From Spisula solida (lineage: Eukaryota; Mollusca; Bivalvia; Venerida; Mactridae): a stretch of 64,000 nt of DNA. Position numbers and translations under genes: made by a program. The notes beneath the pieces are model-generated. The model had not been told where the DNA came from. It saw only the letters and a program-made list of their open reading frames with translations, and searched no databases. The DNA lies in assembly GCA_947247005.1 (NCBI GenBank), contig OX365951.1:34368899-34432898 (forward strand). Direction: 5' to 3'. Of this stretch, positions 13,118 to 25,350 are shown in pieces; within the stretch, counting starts at the first letter, position 1; each line of letters opens with the position of its first letter.

Positions 13118-13870
13118 TTAATTGTTAACAAACAAGTTACATTGCTTCCAAATATGATGTCTGAGTGTTGATAAGGTCAATCCCTTCTAATGCTTCATCT
13201 GCATTAACGCATCTGGCTCAATTTCAATAGAAGACATTTTCATAAGATTTACTGAAAAATGATGAAACGTTGAATGGGAGTTGGTATGATGTGATCATAG
13301 TGCTGCTATGACACTGCTATTCACAAAGCGAAGGAAACGTATTTGAACATTATGAAAGTTTGCCTGTTTTATTCATCATTATCGCAACATGCTACCCGGA
13401 AATGTTTTCATCAAACTATGTTTTATTTCAGTTTTATTACAGTTTATAGCAGCCTCGAGATAAACGTTGCAAATAATCGAATGATAAGGAAGCAATTACA
13501 CGTTTCAGTCTAGAAAATTACTTTCAATTGACAAATAATTGCTTGAAGCCATAAGTGTTTCGGACAATAATTCTTACAACAGGGAACAATAAATCATGCA
13601 GTGTTCGTGTATCGTCATTCTGGTAGGTGCGAGAACTTCATTTAAGCCGGATATTATAACTGTTACCATTGGCATGTTGTCAACAATCATGCACGATAGG
13701 GGAAACTGTGATACTGTAGATACGGATGTGGTGTCATGAATAATGTACGCTTCGGAAAACAGTAACATTGTAGAAACGGGTATAGTGCCATAAGCCATGT
13801 GACGTTTGGAAGCAGTAGTACTGTAGATCTATACGAAAATGGTGCCATAAATCATGTGATTTCTAAAATC
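13118..13870 (+). repeat. Dispersed repeat module R1, copy c
   Basis: It starts with the same AATTGTTAACAAACAAG block as 5012 and runs through the GATGAAACGT and GCAACATGCTACC landmarks. It carries only one clear unit of the 54-bp tandem repeat near 13690. It shows that the 5' part seen in copy b and the 3' part seen in copy a belong to one module. Confidence 0.7.
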
Positions 13871-13899
13871 TTTTAGATTAACTACAACCGTTACGGTAC

Positions 13900-14736
13900 A
13901 CTTTTCAGTATCGTTAAAGTTGTATTTATAAAAAAACTAGCCCTGACCCGGACTTTACTTCATTCATATTATAATGCAATATGTATATATTCTTCCCACG
14001 CATGTTATTTCATACATTCACAAACATTTCATGTACATGAAGATGTACGAGCCTTACATTTTACACGCGCAAATCCGATGCGCCAGAGATAAAACGGCCA
14101 TTAATGAAAGTAAATCATCAACGGATTACCTTCCTGCGATCAGATGACTAAAATCCTTTTATTTCAATACACAACAAAGAAGACAACTTTCTTAACATTT
14201 ACTGAAAATGATGAAACGTTGAATTGGAGTCGGTATAAGGTAATCATGACACTACGCCAATTTTGTTAGGAATCTGATGATTGGATTTTAATATATTTAC
14301 AATTCATACTATTTGTTGTAACGCAAACGACCAATACTAATATTCAAAAAGCGTAGGAAACGTATTAAAACACTATTAAATTGTGACTGCTTTATTCATC
14401 ATTATCGCAACATGCTACCCGGAAGTGTTTATCATCAAACTATGTTTTATTACAGTTTATAGCAGCCTCGTGGTAAACGTTGCCAAAATCAAATTCCGTT
14501 AGCGAAAGCCATTAGATGTTTCAGTGTAGAAAATCACTTTTAATTGACAAATAAGTGCTTGAAGCCATAAGTGTTTCTTACAATAATTCTTACAACAGGG
14601 AACAATACTTCCTGCATAGTTCGTGTACTGTGAATCTGGTGGTGAGAACTTCATTCATGCCGCATATACCAACAGTAAGAATTAGTATGTTGTTACCAAT
14701 CATGCACGATTATGATGCCATGAATAATCTGCAAAC
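13900..14736 (+). repeat. Dispersed repeat module R1, copy d, left part
   Basis: It aligns with 300-1010 (landmark CATACATTCACAAACATTT) and with 13240-13740. The alignment breaks at about 14736, inside the words ATGAATAAT, and resumes after the LINE at 15549. Confidence 0.7.
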
Positions 14737-15190
14737 TAGAAAAATGTTTTCCAATGTCTATATTCTACCCAATTTAGACTACTGTAGTTCTATTTGGGGA
14801 AACTGCACCACTGAGCTTTCAAATGATATGTACAAATTTCAAAAACGTGCTGAGCGAATAAGTTTAGACAAAGATTTGATACACCGACAGATGAATTATT
14901 TTTGCAATTAAATTGGATGAAATTCTTAGACAGAATTTACTATAAAAAGGCCATTCTAGTATACAAATCTTTAAACGGCTTCCTCCCAAAGTACATGGAG
15001 CAACTATTTACTTATCATAAAAACAGATCATTGAGATAATTTGAACAAAAGCTACTCGCAGTTCCAAAATCAAGACTAGAATTTTGCAGAAAATCATTGG
15101 CATATTCTGGTGCATAATTATTGAACTGTCTTCCTTACGATGTAAGAACATCTGCAAATGTTAACTTATTTAAAAGCAACTACTTGAAGT
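14737..15190 (+). pseudogene. LINE ORF2 C-terminal remnant
   Basis: The only long frame runs to 14911; further coding similarity continues to about 15190 with at least two in-frame stops and a frame change. It corresponds to the last 150 or so residues of a LINE reverse transcriptase protein, past the catalytic core, so no activity is possible. Confidence 0.7.
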
Positions 15191-15548
15191 GGTGGTTCTC
15201 GTGTGGTCAAACAAACTTTTCTCTCATTTGAGAGATACATTTATTAATTATCAGGACCCATGAACCATGTTCTATGCAATTTATGCCATCATTTAATGTG
15301 TATATATTGCAGGTTAGATCTTCTGCCTTAAATTTATATATTGACTTTCTTTCAGCTGTGTATATACAAGTACACTCGTACATGTATGTTATTATGTTTA
15401 TAGTTATTATTTGCCTTTCATGTAACTTTTATAAATGCACAATGTCATATATTATGTCAATGTTATATGAGGCTCACGGGGAAGATTGGGTATACCCAAC
15501 TGTGTTGCCTCTTTAAATAAAGTCGTTATTATTATTATTATTATTATA
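14737..15548 (+). mobile_element. 5'-truncated LINE, non-LTR retrotransposon 3' end
   Basis: The coding remnant starts with a frame containing YILPNLDYCSSIWGNC, the C-terminal region that follows the reverse transcriptase in Jockey/CR1-superfamily LINEs. After 14911 it goes on in broken frames with YYKKAILVYKSLNG, LPKYMEQLF and a NCLPYDVRTSANVNLFKSNY tail motif. It ends with an AATAAA-containing 3' end and a TTA/ATT tract (15524-15548). The 5' end was lost, as is usual for LINE insertions. The copy is dead: it has internal stops and no reverse transcriptase core. The fixed 3' tail and the R1 flank on both sides define its borders. Confidence 0.85.
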
Positions 15549-15760
15549 ATGTATTGTTGGGAAAACAGAAACATTGTAAAAAAGGTAAGATGCCATAAAT
15601 CATGTGAGGATGGGAAACAGTATTACTGTAGATATATACGAAAATGATGCCACAAATCATGTGATTTCTGTTATATGTTTGGGAAACAGTAGTACTGTAG
15701 TACTTTATATATGTGTGATGTGCCATACAACATAGAGGATTAGGGCAACAGTCGTACAAC
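15549..15760 (+). repeat. Dispersed repeat module R1, copy d, right part
   Basis: It continues R1d after the LINE tail: TGGGAAAACAGAAACATTG is the counterpart of the GGAAAACAGTAACATTG block in copy c near 13754. Units with the GTACTGTAG core follow, as at 1245-1380. Confidence 0.65.
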
Positions 15761-16549
15761 CGATCTTTAAAAATATGAGGAATATCGTCAGAACATTATT
15801 ATGTGCATCATAAATTTAACAAACACACCATTTCTATACACCAGTGTCCTAAATATATTACAACATATGAAACAAAATAACAAAAATTAGACATGGAAGG
15901 CAGCACTAAACTGAAACAGCCGAGCACAGAAAACAAAAAAAGCACAGACCACAATCACGCAGCTCAATTCCCAACACACAACTAAAGGAAAAAATGAAAC
16001 TAAACTGAAAGTTCAAGTTTCAGCTGCTCTACATAGTTTCAGCTACAAAAATCTGAATGTCCTAGATTATAAGAGATTAAAATATTTGGTCTATCATAGA
16101 TATATTAGAACCAATGGACATGGTGATTGCAGGTTTCGACCAATTTTTGGTGATTTTCAATATCTTGTGCCATTTCGCCAAAACAAGCAGATGAACGTAT
16201 ATCACCCTTCATATGATAATTATTGCTGATTGTCTTCACTGACATGGGTGGTTAATAATATACCAACACTTTGTAATGCTTTTATACGGGCAATTTGTCT
16301 TAAAAAAACACAATTCCCTCTACAAGATGATTGATTTTGGTTAGAAAAATAATGCAAATATGAAACAAATTGAGTGTATTTACTACTTAACACTTTTCTT
16401 ACATGGCTCAATAGAAATAAATCGGTTTTATTGTGTTCGCATGGCTAAATCCGATATTCAGTTTTGTTCAAATATCAATTGAACACCTCTCGTACTATAC
16501 TGAGCTTAACTGCTAACCGAACACTGTTTTAAACATAAACATTTCCGTA
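15761..16549. other. AT-rich spacer between two LINEs
   Basis: No feature was recognised. A short A-rich part near 15860-16010 and a 63-codon antisense frame at 16220-16411 have no support as genes. Confidence 0.4.
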
Positions 16550-16559
16550 ACTGCACCTA

Positions 16560-17036
16560 TAAGAAAAACAGAGAATTTAAGAAAATTAAAATCAATTGAC
16601 ATGAATCCTCAGATATTTTGAAAGGTGGACTGCACACATTAAACATTGATGAACTTGTTGAGGTGTATACCCGTGGACTTTCATCACTAATTAACAAGCA
16701 TGCTCCCCTGAAATCCAAAACCATAGTATAAAGACCCTCATGTCCTTGGTACACCGAAGATCAACATGACATCTGCGACGGAAATTTGAGCGAAAATCGA
16801 GAATGACTAAATTGACAATAGATCATGAAATATATAGGAGTCAATATTCAGCAGTCAACAAATTGTTAAAACAATCCAAAGTAAGCTATTACACAGAAAA
16901 GGTAGAGTCCTGTGGTCGTGATCAAAAAGGCTTGTTAAAAATAACTAAACACCTGATGGTGAAGAAAAGGAAGTTGTGTTACCATCTGGCAAACCTGCTA
17001 AAATGCCTGCACAGGATTTCAGTGACTTCTTCATAA
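16560..17036 (+). pseudogene. LINE linker region between endonuclease and RT (broken)
   Basis: The conceptual reading has RKTENLRKLKSID, then LVEVYTRGLSSLINKHAPLK and PWYTED, the usual order of weakly conserved words between endonuclease and reverse transcriptase in CR1/L2 LINEs. The last 78 codons (16803-17036) are a single frame with SKVSYYTEKVESCGRDQKGL. Stops interrupt the part before it. Confidence 0.7.
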
Positions 17037-17041
17037 ACTAA

Positions 17042-17288
17042 ATCGAAGGAATACGTACTGAAATAGCCACCAGTACTCAGCCAAACCAACATGACGACAA
17101 TGCTGAACTTGAAACACCTTTCAGAGAAGAGCAACTATCAGAATTTTCCCTAACATCTGAGGAAGAAATCCGAAAACTGATAAATAGATCCCCAAGTAAA
17201 TCTTGTGAACTTGATCCAATACCAACATGGTTGTTGAAGGATTGCTTAGATGAACTACTGCCGATTTTAACAAGAATCACTTGAAAAT
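17042..17288 (+). pseudogene. LINE reverse transcriptase N-terminal part (frame 2)
   Basis: In a frame different from the next part, this encodes SEEEIRKLINRSPSKSCELD followed by PIPTWLLKDCLDEL, the classic entry into the fingers region of CR1/L2 reverse transcriptases. It is lost by a frame disruption near 17285, where the protein should continue into the next segment. Confidence 0.75.
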
Positions 17289-18057
17289 GCGTATGTACCA
17301 ATGGCTTTTAAAAGCTCCAGAATAAGACCACTAATGAAGAAGCCAGGCCTTGGTCAAAATGTGCTGAAAAACTATAGACCTGTGTCAAACTTCCCTTTCA
17401 TTTCTAAAGTTCTTGAGAAGGTAGTTGATGCTCAACTAGAAGAGCATTTAACACTGCATAATCTTCACGAAGAACGTCAATCAGCATATAGAAAATTCCA
17501 TTCTACTGAAACTGCTCTACTTCGTGTGCAAAATGACATCCTTTGTTCTCTAGATCAGAATAAAGCTACGTTCCTGGTAATGCTCGATTTATCAGCAGCA
17601 TTTGACACCATTGATCACACCACTCTCCTACGCAGACTTGAAAACCATTTCGGTATAACAGGAAAGCCATTAGAATGGATGAAATCCTATCTGTGTGAGG
17701 GTTACCAGACTGTTTGTATAAATGGTGAACTTTCAAAGCCAGTACTGATGAACTATAGTGTTCCTCAGGGTTCTGTGCTCGGTCCGAAGAACTACATAAT
17801 GTACACAAAACCAGTGGGTGCAATCTGCAGAAAGCATTAACTGCAATATCATTTCTACGCTGACGACTTACAACTGTATATGGCATTCAAACCAAAAGAT
17901 GGCGTCTCGCGAGATGAACAAAGAATTGAAGCTTGTATGAAGGACAACTTGCAATGGATGAAAGAAAATTTGCTGAAACTTAACGATGACAAAACAGAGG
18001 TTATCCTGTTTGTGCCGAAAAGTAATGCAAAAGTTCAGCCGAGAATCTCACGGTGAA
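17289..18057 (+). pseudogene. LINE reverse transcriptase core (premature stop)
   Basis: The catalytic core of the retrotransposon reverse transcriptase, which copies LINE RNA at a nicked target. Visible in order: NYRPVSNFPFISKVLEKVV (near 17369), QSAYRKFHSTETALL, motif A LDLSAAFDTIDH with its aspartates (17586-17606), SYLCEGYQTVCINGELS, motif B PQGSVLGP (from 17763) and motif C FYADDLQLY (YADD at 17856-17867). A TAA at 17838-17840, in frame, lies between motifs B and C where related proteins have a glycine codon. The frame then runs on to 18057, but the correct reading shifts near 18037. Confidence 0.9.
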
Positions 18058-18712
18058 AGTTGGTGACGCAGTGATCAGACCAACGTCGATGGTTAGAAAC
18101 CTCGGTGCCATGTTGGATTCACATTTGGACATGGATAAACATGTAAACTCTGTCTCAAGGTCGTGTTTCATGCAGATCCGACAAATAGGTCAAATCAGAC
18201 AATATTTGGCTGTTGATGCAACAAAATCCCTTATCAATTCTTTAGTATCATCGAGACTGGATTACTGCAATTCGTTACTTTGCGGCTCCCCGAAAATCAT
18301 TCTGAACAAACTACAAAATATTCAAAATACAGCTGCCCGCCTCATCACATGGACACCGCGTTACAATCACATCACTCCTGTGCTAAAGGATCGTCACTGG
18401 CTACCTGTACAATACGGAGTGGAGAACAAGGTCTTGACTCATGTTTTCAAAGCACTACATGGAAAGTCCCCTGGCTACATCAGAAGTATATTAGAAGTAT
18501 ACACTCCACAAAGACAGCGGAGGTCTCAGAATGACTCTGTTCTTCTAGTTGCGCCAAGGCTGAGGACTGTCACGTACGGTGACCGATGTTTCACGACTGC
18601 AGCACCGAAGCTATGGAATGCACTGCCAACAGCACTCAGAGACAGTAAAACACTACCTTCATTAAAAACATCGCTGAAAACGCACTATTTTACAAAAGCT
18701 TATTCAGGCTGA
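18037..18712 (+). pseudogene. LINE C-terminal region after the RT core
   Basis: A single open frame of over 200 codons with VRNLGAMLDSHLDMDKHVNS, SRLDYCNSLLCGSP, KLQNIQNTAARLI, HWLPVQ and TAAPKLWNALPTALRDS, the well-known C-terminal block of CR1/L2 LINE proteins. The ATG at 18053 is not a real start, since similarity begins upstream in the same frame near 18037. It is shifted relative to the catalytic core before it. Confidence 0.9.
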
Positions 18713-19105
18713 TTATGTGTTAAGGTTTTTACTTCTTCGGGAAAGCACTTAGTATTATTTCTTTGGAGTATAGGGGTCTCTTTAAAGATAGCTAGCACAG
18801 TTATACCTTTGGAGACGTTTTCTCGTAGCAGTGCTGTTCTTGAAACACCGACTGGTGGAGTATTGCGCGTGTGGACTGGCCATACAGTTTACGAAGCCAA
18901 CCGGACTTGAAACATTTCATATTGTGTATTTTACCTGTTTTCATAAATGAGTGGTGGATATGTGTCGATTTATAAATGTGTCCATAGTTGTATAATTTAT
19001 GTATATTGTTTTAACTATGTCTTAATCGTGATTATAAAGCACGTTTGAACGTGTATATACATGAAAAAAGGGCTATATAAATATGGTTTAATAAAATATA
19101 ATAAT
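18713..19105 (+). other. LINE 3' untranslated region and tail
   Basis: Non-coding. The block GGACTGGCCATACAG (near 18875) and the block GGGCTATATAAATA (near 19070) recur in reverse at 49498-49755, which marks this as the family's conserved 3' region. The tail is AATAAAATATAATAATAAA-like. Confidence 0.8.
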
Positions 19106-20454
19106 AAACATATTAACTTACATACTCCAAATGTTGCAGGGTCTTAGCATTATAGATAATGTACTGAAGACAGCTGAACCCGTGACAATACAATCATAAA
19201 TCACTCGTCCATAGCGGAATAGCTTCAAACCACACTTTTGCACGACCTTTCCCGGAATCGCTGTTTTCACGGTTATTGTGTACATTTATCATATAATAGG
19301 GATAGGTAAGTCTGCAAAACAACATAATGAGACGAAAATAGGGCGCTTATGTCAATGGTAGACCGCGGAAGAGCGGTCGGAATGCTCATTTGCGGGGGTC
19401 AATACGACAGATCAGTGATACATTGATATAAATTATCGAACTCATTATTTTCTTTCATTTTACACATGTGTGAATACAAATAGTTACACCTTAAAAGAAA
19501 TAAAAAGCATTTGAAATCACAATATGTAAGGCAAGTATTATATTAAAGTTTGATAACTCTTGAATGTTTTTTTAGTTCATTCCTACAACTGTAACATTTT
19601 ATTGTATTATTGAATATACGTTAACTTGTCTATTTTATGATATTGGTACAAATCTTAGTTTAATGGTGTTATGAGCACAAATGTTAAAAGCGCGTTGTTT
19701 CTCCATTCAGTGTAATAAACAGTCATTAAAACATACCAGTGATATGAAAAAACTCAATATCCAGTGACACTTCAGTCTTTCACAGACCCTGGGTCAAATG
19801 AAAACAATATAAATCTTAAAATATGAATTAGGAACATGATTTAAGAAAAATAATCTTTGAGAGTCAGTAAAGAAACGTTTTAAGTCAACGATCACCATGT
19901 TTATGTTTATTTTGTGTTATTTGAATGTGTCGATCGATCAAAAATTACAATTAACGCCCCAAAATATTGTTTGCCTCAAACAGTCAATTCCTAGTACATT
20001 TTTCGTTTGTCTGCCGCGTCTTGTTTCAGTGCACCGCAGTACAGTATTAAGGTAAAACCAACATCGGGTTACTATCTCTGGACAGTCAATACCACACACC
20101 AATTTTCATTAAAAAATATTCATCAATAAAAAAGTTATCATGATTTCATAAGTTTTGCGTATTCAAGGCCGCTCCAAGTGCAATTGTAAATTTCCTCCTG
20201 GTGGGGTGTTTTCTTTTTATGTTTTAACCATGATGCAAATTAAATAATTTGATGAAATTTTACCACTGCGTTCCGACATACTGTTGATACTTTAGACTAA
20301 TTTTTTTTAAATTCCTATGGCAAATACCAAATATATTCATCAAGAACCTAAGTGTTCGATTAGAAGTTTTGCTCAGTATAGTAGGCAAGTAGGGGAGACA
20401 TATCAATTTTGTACTTTTAATATATAGAGTGCCTTTAGTGTTTAGCTGTTTCTG
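19106..20454. other. AT-rich spacer, no gene seen
   Basis: No gene or known repeat was recognised. A short stem GACCGC/GCGGTC near 19362-19380 is the only local structure noted. Confidence 0.4.
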
Positions 20455-21448
20455 TTTCGTGCTGCTTTCACCGACCGATTTTTCATTATCATTAAAATAT
20501 GTTACATTATGATTTGATTTACAAACAAAATATACCAGATATCTTAAAAAACATGTCATAATTTCTCTCGTCTTAGACATTTTATGTTTCGACTGTTTAC
20601 ACGTTTTTGTATAAAAAGGTTCAAATCAAGATACATAATGGGATAAACATGTCATTTCATTGACGTTGTTTGAGAATATGATGGGTTTATGGTCCTAGAG
20701 TTATTTCAACTATCATATTTACGCAATGATAGTGATACGACGTTGCCTATCCTATCATATTGATAATATAGTTCATGTACTCGATATTCGGGGTTCCTCT
20801 ATACGTATGTATTGTAGATATGATTGCTTGTAAATATGTACGAGTATAACCAAGTAACTACAACGTACGTACTTCCCTTTACTTTGGTACTGTCCCAAGA
20901 CATCGGTGACCCAAGTTAACCCAAGTCACGGCTTTGAGCATGCCAAGACCCTCTGGGTCTGCATGTTTGGATAAGCTTGGCTAGGTAACCGACATGTTTA
21001 TGGGAAACGTTTAGTGTATTCATATATGCCGATCAATTTGGTACACATAAATCAGGTTTTCGTTTGAAAACACGTGCAAAAAGTACATATGCCAGCTGTT
21101 TGCTTAGTACAACTTCATCAATTATGTTAGCAAACTTAACAGTTTAAAGTTTAAATAGATATAATTCAAGTTCAAAATAATTCGATTTGGTTTTAGTAAA
21201 ACTTTTATCAAGTGGAGCGTTTTTAAGCCTCCGTGCATTTCAGTAGGAGGAAACAAGAGTATTTAATTAATTCCAAATACTAAGTGAACTCAAGTTTCGT
21301 TTTTGCATAAACTAATCAATAACAAAAAGAAAGAAACTAAATGGGCAAAAACGAACAGATACTAATGTTATACATTCCATTTATGCAAACCCAAAAGCAA
21401 AGAACATTCATCATGACAAGGGTAGAGCATATTAGGAAAAAACGTTGT

Positions 21449-21601
21449 TCTATTCCTCGTAGTGAACTATTTGAACATATAAAACTTGGCCGTAAGAGTT
21501 TTAATTTGTCAAGTAATTCCATAGGCAATATTAAGGGAAACAGCACATTCTTAAGCCAACTTTCGATATTGTTTTTTTGTTTCAAATTATCTTTTACATA
21601 G
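21449..21601 (+). other. Conserved 50-codon open frame in R2c
   Basis: It begins SIPRSELFEHIKLGRKSFNL and ends at the same TAG as copies a and b. In this copy the frame extends upstream to an ATG at 21341, giving 86 codons, but that extension is not kept in copy a. No domain is recognised. Confidence 0.25.
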
Positions 21602-22792
21602 TGTGTTTGGGGATTAAAATGCAATTATAGCAACTGGTATTTCAAATTACCGATTACCAAAATAATTGTTTATTTCCTATAACCCATTTTAGTGTACTTA
21701 TTATGTTTGCTTTCATAAGATACATATGGAATAGGAAATGATAAATCGCTATAATTCACATTGTAACCTTACGCCATTTAGAAATAATTAAATGTGATTA
21801 AAACAGCCGTCTAATGGAGAGAAAGTTATAACACAAGCAGTAGAACGCAAACACAGCTAGTTCACAAGTACTTGGCTCTCATTAAATGCTTACATAATAA
21901 TACCATTGTTTAGGCTTCTCTGTTGCTATTCCAGTTTCCTACAGAAAATGTTTAGGAACAAACGAGAGAAATGTACGAGCAATATTTTGTAGGTTCGTCA
22001 TGGGTGTGTTCATATCGGCAAATAATGAACGATAAAACTGTTGAAGATTGTCAGTGAGGATAGCAATATAAATAAATGAATTTATTCAGGAAATATTTCA
22101 ACGTTTGCGCATAAAACCTCGTTTATAATTCGCCAGTACATTTGTACTAATTAATAATCATTACTTGTAATGGAGTTTTAATGCAATGTGAACGTGATGA
22201 ACAGCACACAACACAATGAGTTAATTAGACAGTTCGGGGAAGCGCGGTGGTGGTGGATTTGGTATTAACACATGTGAGCCTTTATGTCACCTCCACATCA
22301 ACACATGTGTTCACACCGTTCCAGAAGTATATAATAAGGAAACGAATTGGCAAGTACTGTAAATTTAATTTGTAACTAAATTATAATACGCAAAACTTAA
22401 ATAATATTCAAGACATTTCTAACATCAACAAAAATCCGTCACTGAGTATAACTAATAAATTTCACCATCAAATATGAAACATATAATCAGAAGAATTATA
22501 ATAATTGATGAACCCACTTGAGTTACCCTTACTCTACTATACATACAGGGTCAGCATTGAACTCACCGTAGCCGTTGCACACTTCATGGAAAGGGATCCG
22601 TTAACCTCATTGTATAGAGTAGTTTAGTGGAACGGTTCTTACATTATCAATAGGAGCCATTGCCTGCATTTTTAATGCTCTTAGAACATTACTGATGTAA
22701 TTGATACAAAAACATTTTCCTTATGACAGTAACAACAGAAACATAGGCTTATATAATTATGCTATCATTAAAAGTAAAATAATAGCGAACTT

Positions 22793-23890
22793 AATAAAAG
22801 AAACATGTATTTATTTGAATTTTAAAAACGTAAAAAAACTGAAAAGACGAGTACCTTTTTAGAAATACGGAAACAGGTTTATGGGGTAATTATCACATAA
22901 AACATACATCAAAAAGAATACCATTTTGTTAACATAATTCTCTCATATATTGGCTTCACCATATATAAAGCCCGTTTTTGCAGTGAAAAAAGAACTAACA
23001 TATTTGAAATCATAAAGGTATTACAAGAGAAACTAAATCTTTTAAAATGCAAAATACCATACCCATTTTTAGAAAAATTCATCAAGCAATTGAACTCATA
23101 AATATTACTACCACATATATGCATGCAGTCACCAACATTAACTACCATGTATTGTTTGTGGTTTCTATATACATGCATTTTAATTACTGCTACATATGTT
23201 TCTCCAAATTTTTTAACTGATTTAAGCCAATCAGCAACATTGGTTTATTCTAAGATAAAACATTATTGTGAAACTGTTCGTTAAATCGATATTTCGGCCA
23301 AAAAATCACTACACCGGCTGATGCCGAACTTGTTTCATAGTACGAAAATGACGTGTTCATCAAATGTCCCGGCTGTAAAGCTATTTTTAGAAACTTCAGA
23401 CTACGGTCAAGTGATGGTTTTATCAATGAATCGTATACGGTCTGCAAAGTACTGTTATGCAATCATATGGTGTCGCTGTACTAGCTAGCCGCTTTCTATA
23501 GACTGTCTCCCGCTTCGAGGGAAGTGATTACAAGACGGTACTGTAGAATCTGATGAATAGGCGCGTAGTATTATTTTAAAGCCACTTTTGATATACGCAT
23601 TCAATACACGTATTACATATAAATTAATATGCACCTTTTAACAATTATTTAGATACCCAACATGCCTATATAGTCACATATGCCTATTTTGACATTCAAG
23701 ACAAGATCGGCAGTAAGAAAACGAACATTTAACGTGTAAAGTCGGTTTAAGCTTTAGTAGCAGCAACCAGATCGCCTCCCAGTTGTACTCTCAGTGCTTT
23801 GATTCTTTATATCTGTGATATATGTATATGCTGTTATTGTTCACGTTAACTGAAAAATAAACGGGCCGGCGAAGGTCAGTTCCAAAAAGT
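22793..23890 (+). mobile_element. 1.1-kb insertion in R2c with 12-bp target duplication
   Basis: AATAGCGAACTT stands at 22781-22792 and again at 23891-23902; in R2b the same site (near 8246) has it once and uninterrupted. The inserted 1098 bp end with an AATAAA at 23856-23861 and a short run of five A about 23 bp later, next to the second repeat. That arrangement fits retroposition on the + strand. Two antisense frames (22909-23178 and 23250-23462) resemble nothing I know. The source sequence is unknown. Confidence 0.65.
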
Positions 23891-25350
23891 AATAGCGAAC
23901 TTCGCGACAAGGGTTAGACTCTTCAAAAACACAAATACAGGGACTGACACATCCGTTTATTTGTGGAAAACATTTACTTAAGTACATGTACATTCAAAGC
24001 GTATCGTATGGAATGCAACGTTGTAGAATTTTAGGCAACATTGAGTGCAGCAAGCAGTTTAGAACAGATGCGTGCTTTAGGGCAAGGGGCATTCATTTTG
24101 TTTGATTCATACGTTGTAACAATAAATGCAATACGTGTAGAAAGCAGTCTGGTTGATGATATAATCAAATAAAAGCACTTCCGGAACTATCTTATAATTT
24201 ATTATATAGTACGTAAAATTGTATACGTGCACGTATATTATCATGGTTTACCGTATGAAAGTTTAGACTTTTTACCAAAATGGTACGCCATAGATATATT
24301 CATGCCCAATGTGTAAAACATGTTGTTATCGTTTAACATTAAGTTTTGGTATATTAGTATTGTATAAAAATGTAACTTGAGTTATGTTCTGTTCTATTTT
24401 GTCCTGTCCTGCAAATATCATGTTTCACTGTTACCTGTTATTACGCATGTTCACACATATGTCCAATAGTCCGCCACTAATATATTGCTCCGTATAGTCG
24501 TTGCTGACATTTACGTTTTCAAGTTACGCAGGTTACGTAACATACCGGTATATCAATCATATAAACAGCTATATCTAACGACCAGGGACTGTAAAACTAT
24601 AGCATTTATCACGGATGTTGTGGAGAGAGTAAATAAGGTAACTACACTCATTGATAGTCTTCAATTCGTAGATACGTATAAGCAATTTGCTTATAAACCT
24701 GTAAACAAGTAAGAAGCTTAAAACTTTACCATGCCCATCTGATCCTTAACGGCGCCGTCGATGCATGCATTGCTTTTCGCTGTACATAGCTAACATAACG
24801 TCACAGGCCACGTGTTATGATCACACTTAACGTGTAATTTGCTTGATTCGTACATTATTATGTGTTGCTAAATGTGGCACATAAAGCGTTACGTTCGTAA
24901 CATCTGTCTTTCACAGTGACTTAGTTTTATGATTCAACCTTACAAATGTAGTTTTAATCTAACCACATTTTAACATGCGTGAACTATTGTCTTAAACACT
25001 CCAAGGTTTAAGGAGTCAGGCGAAACAACAACGAAACAGGCGATTGCGTTTTTTTAATTCATGCTCGTGTTTGGTATTACATCATTTGTACAATCAATAA
25101 TACGACAATGATACCAGGAAGAAGCCTATGGCTAACAATGGCAAGTACCATAAGAACTGTCTAACACAAACGGTGTTGTTCATTGTTGGGTTCCTGGATT
25201 CTCTGGGAAACTTACGTTTAACTTAGTATGCTCGATTCGCGAAAGCGTAGTATGTGAAAGATATCGCATGAGCGTTTAAAAGTTAACTTATACACTAATG
25301 CATATGTTCAACATATTTATCTTACAGAACATGTATACCAATATTGTCAT

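Larger units (their letters stand above)
16550..19105 (+). mobile_element. Degenerate CR1/L2-like LINE
   Basis: A non-LTR retrotransposon copy lacking its 5' end (no endonuclease domain seen) but retaining the linker, reverse transcriptase and C-terminal region, followed by a 3' untranslated region of about 390 bp. The 3' end carries GGGCTATATAAATATGG and an A/T-rich AATAAAAT-type tail, as in CR1/L2-superfamily LINEs. The reading frame switches at least three times and has a stop just before the catalytic YADD box, so it cannot make a working enzyme. A reverse-strand relative of its 3' region is at 49498-49755. Confidence 0.9.
20455..25350 (+). repeat. Dispersed repeat module R2, copy c
   Basis: Second long copy of R2. 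It lacks about 280 bp present in R2b (7190-7475) and the 1.3-kb insertion of R2b, but carries its own insertion at 22793-23890. Matches to R2b extend to about 25350 (TACACTAATGCATATGTTC against TATACTAATCCATGTTC near 11120). No R1 copy lies directly before it. Confidence 0.75.

Noticed and set aside
15274..15516. 80-codon hydrophobic frame
   Set aside because: It lies in the LINE 3' untranslated region, before the TTA tract.
17566..17886. 106-codon antisense frame
   Set aside because: It overlaps the LINE reverse transcriptase core on the other strand and is a shadow of it.
18280..18534. 84-codon forward frame
   Set aside because: Shadow frame within the LINE C-terminal region, which reads in another frame.
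21337..21624. 95-codon reverse frame in R2c
   Set aside because: It is opposite the conserved forward frame and is not kept in R2a or R2b.
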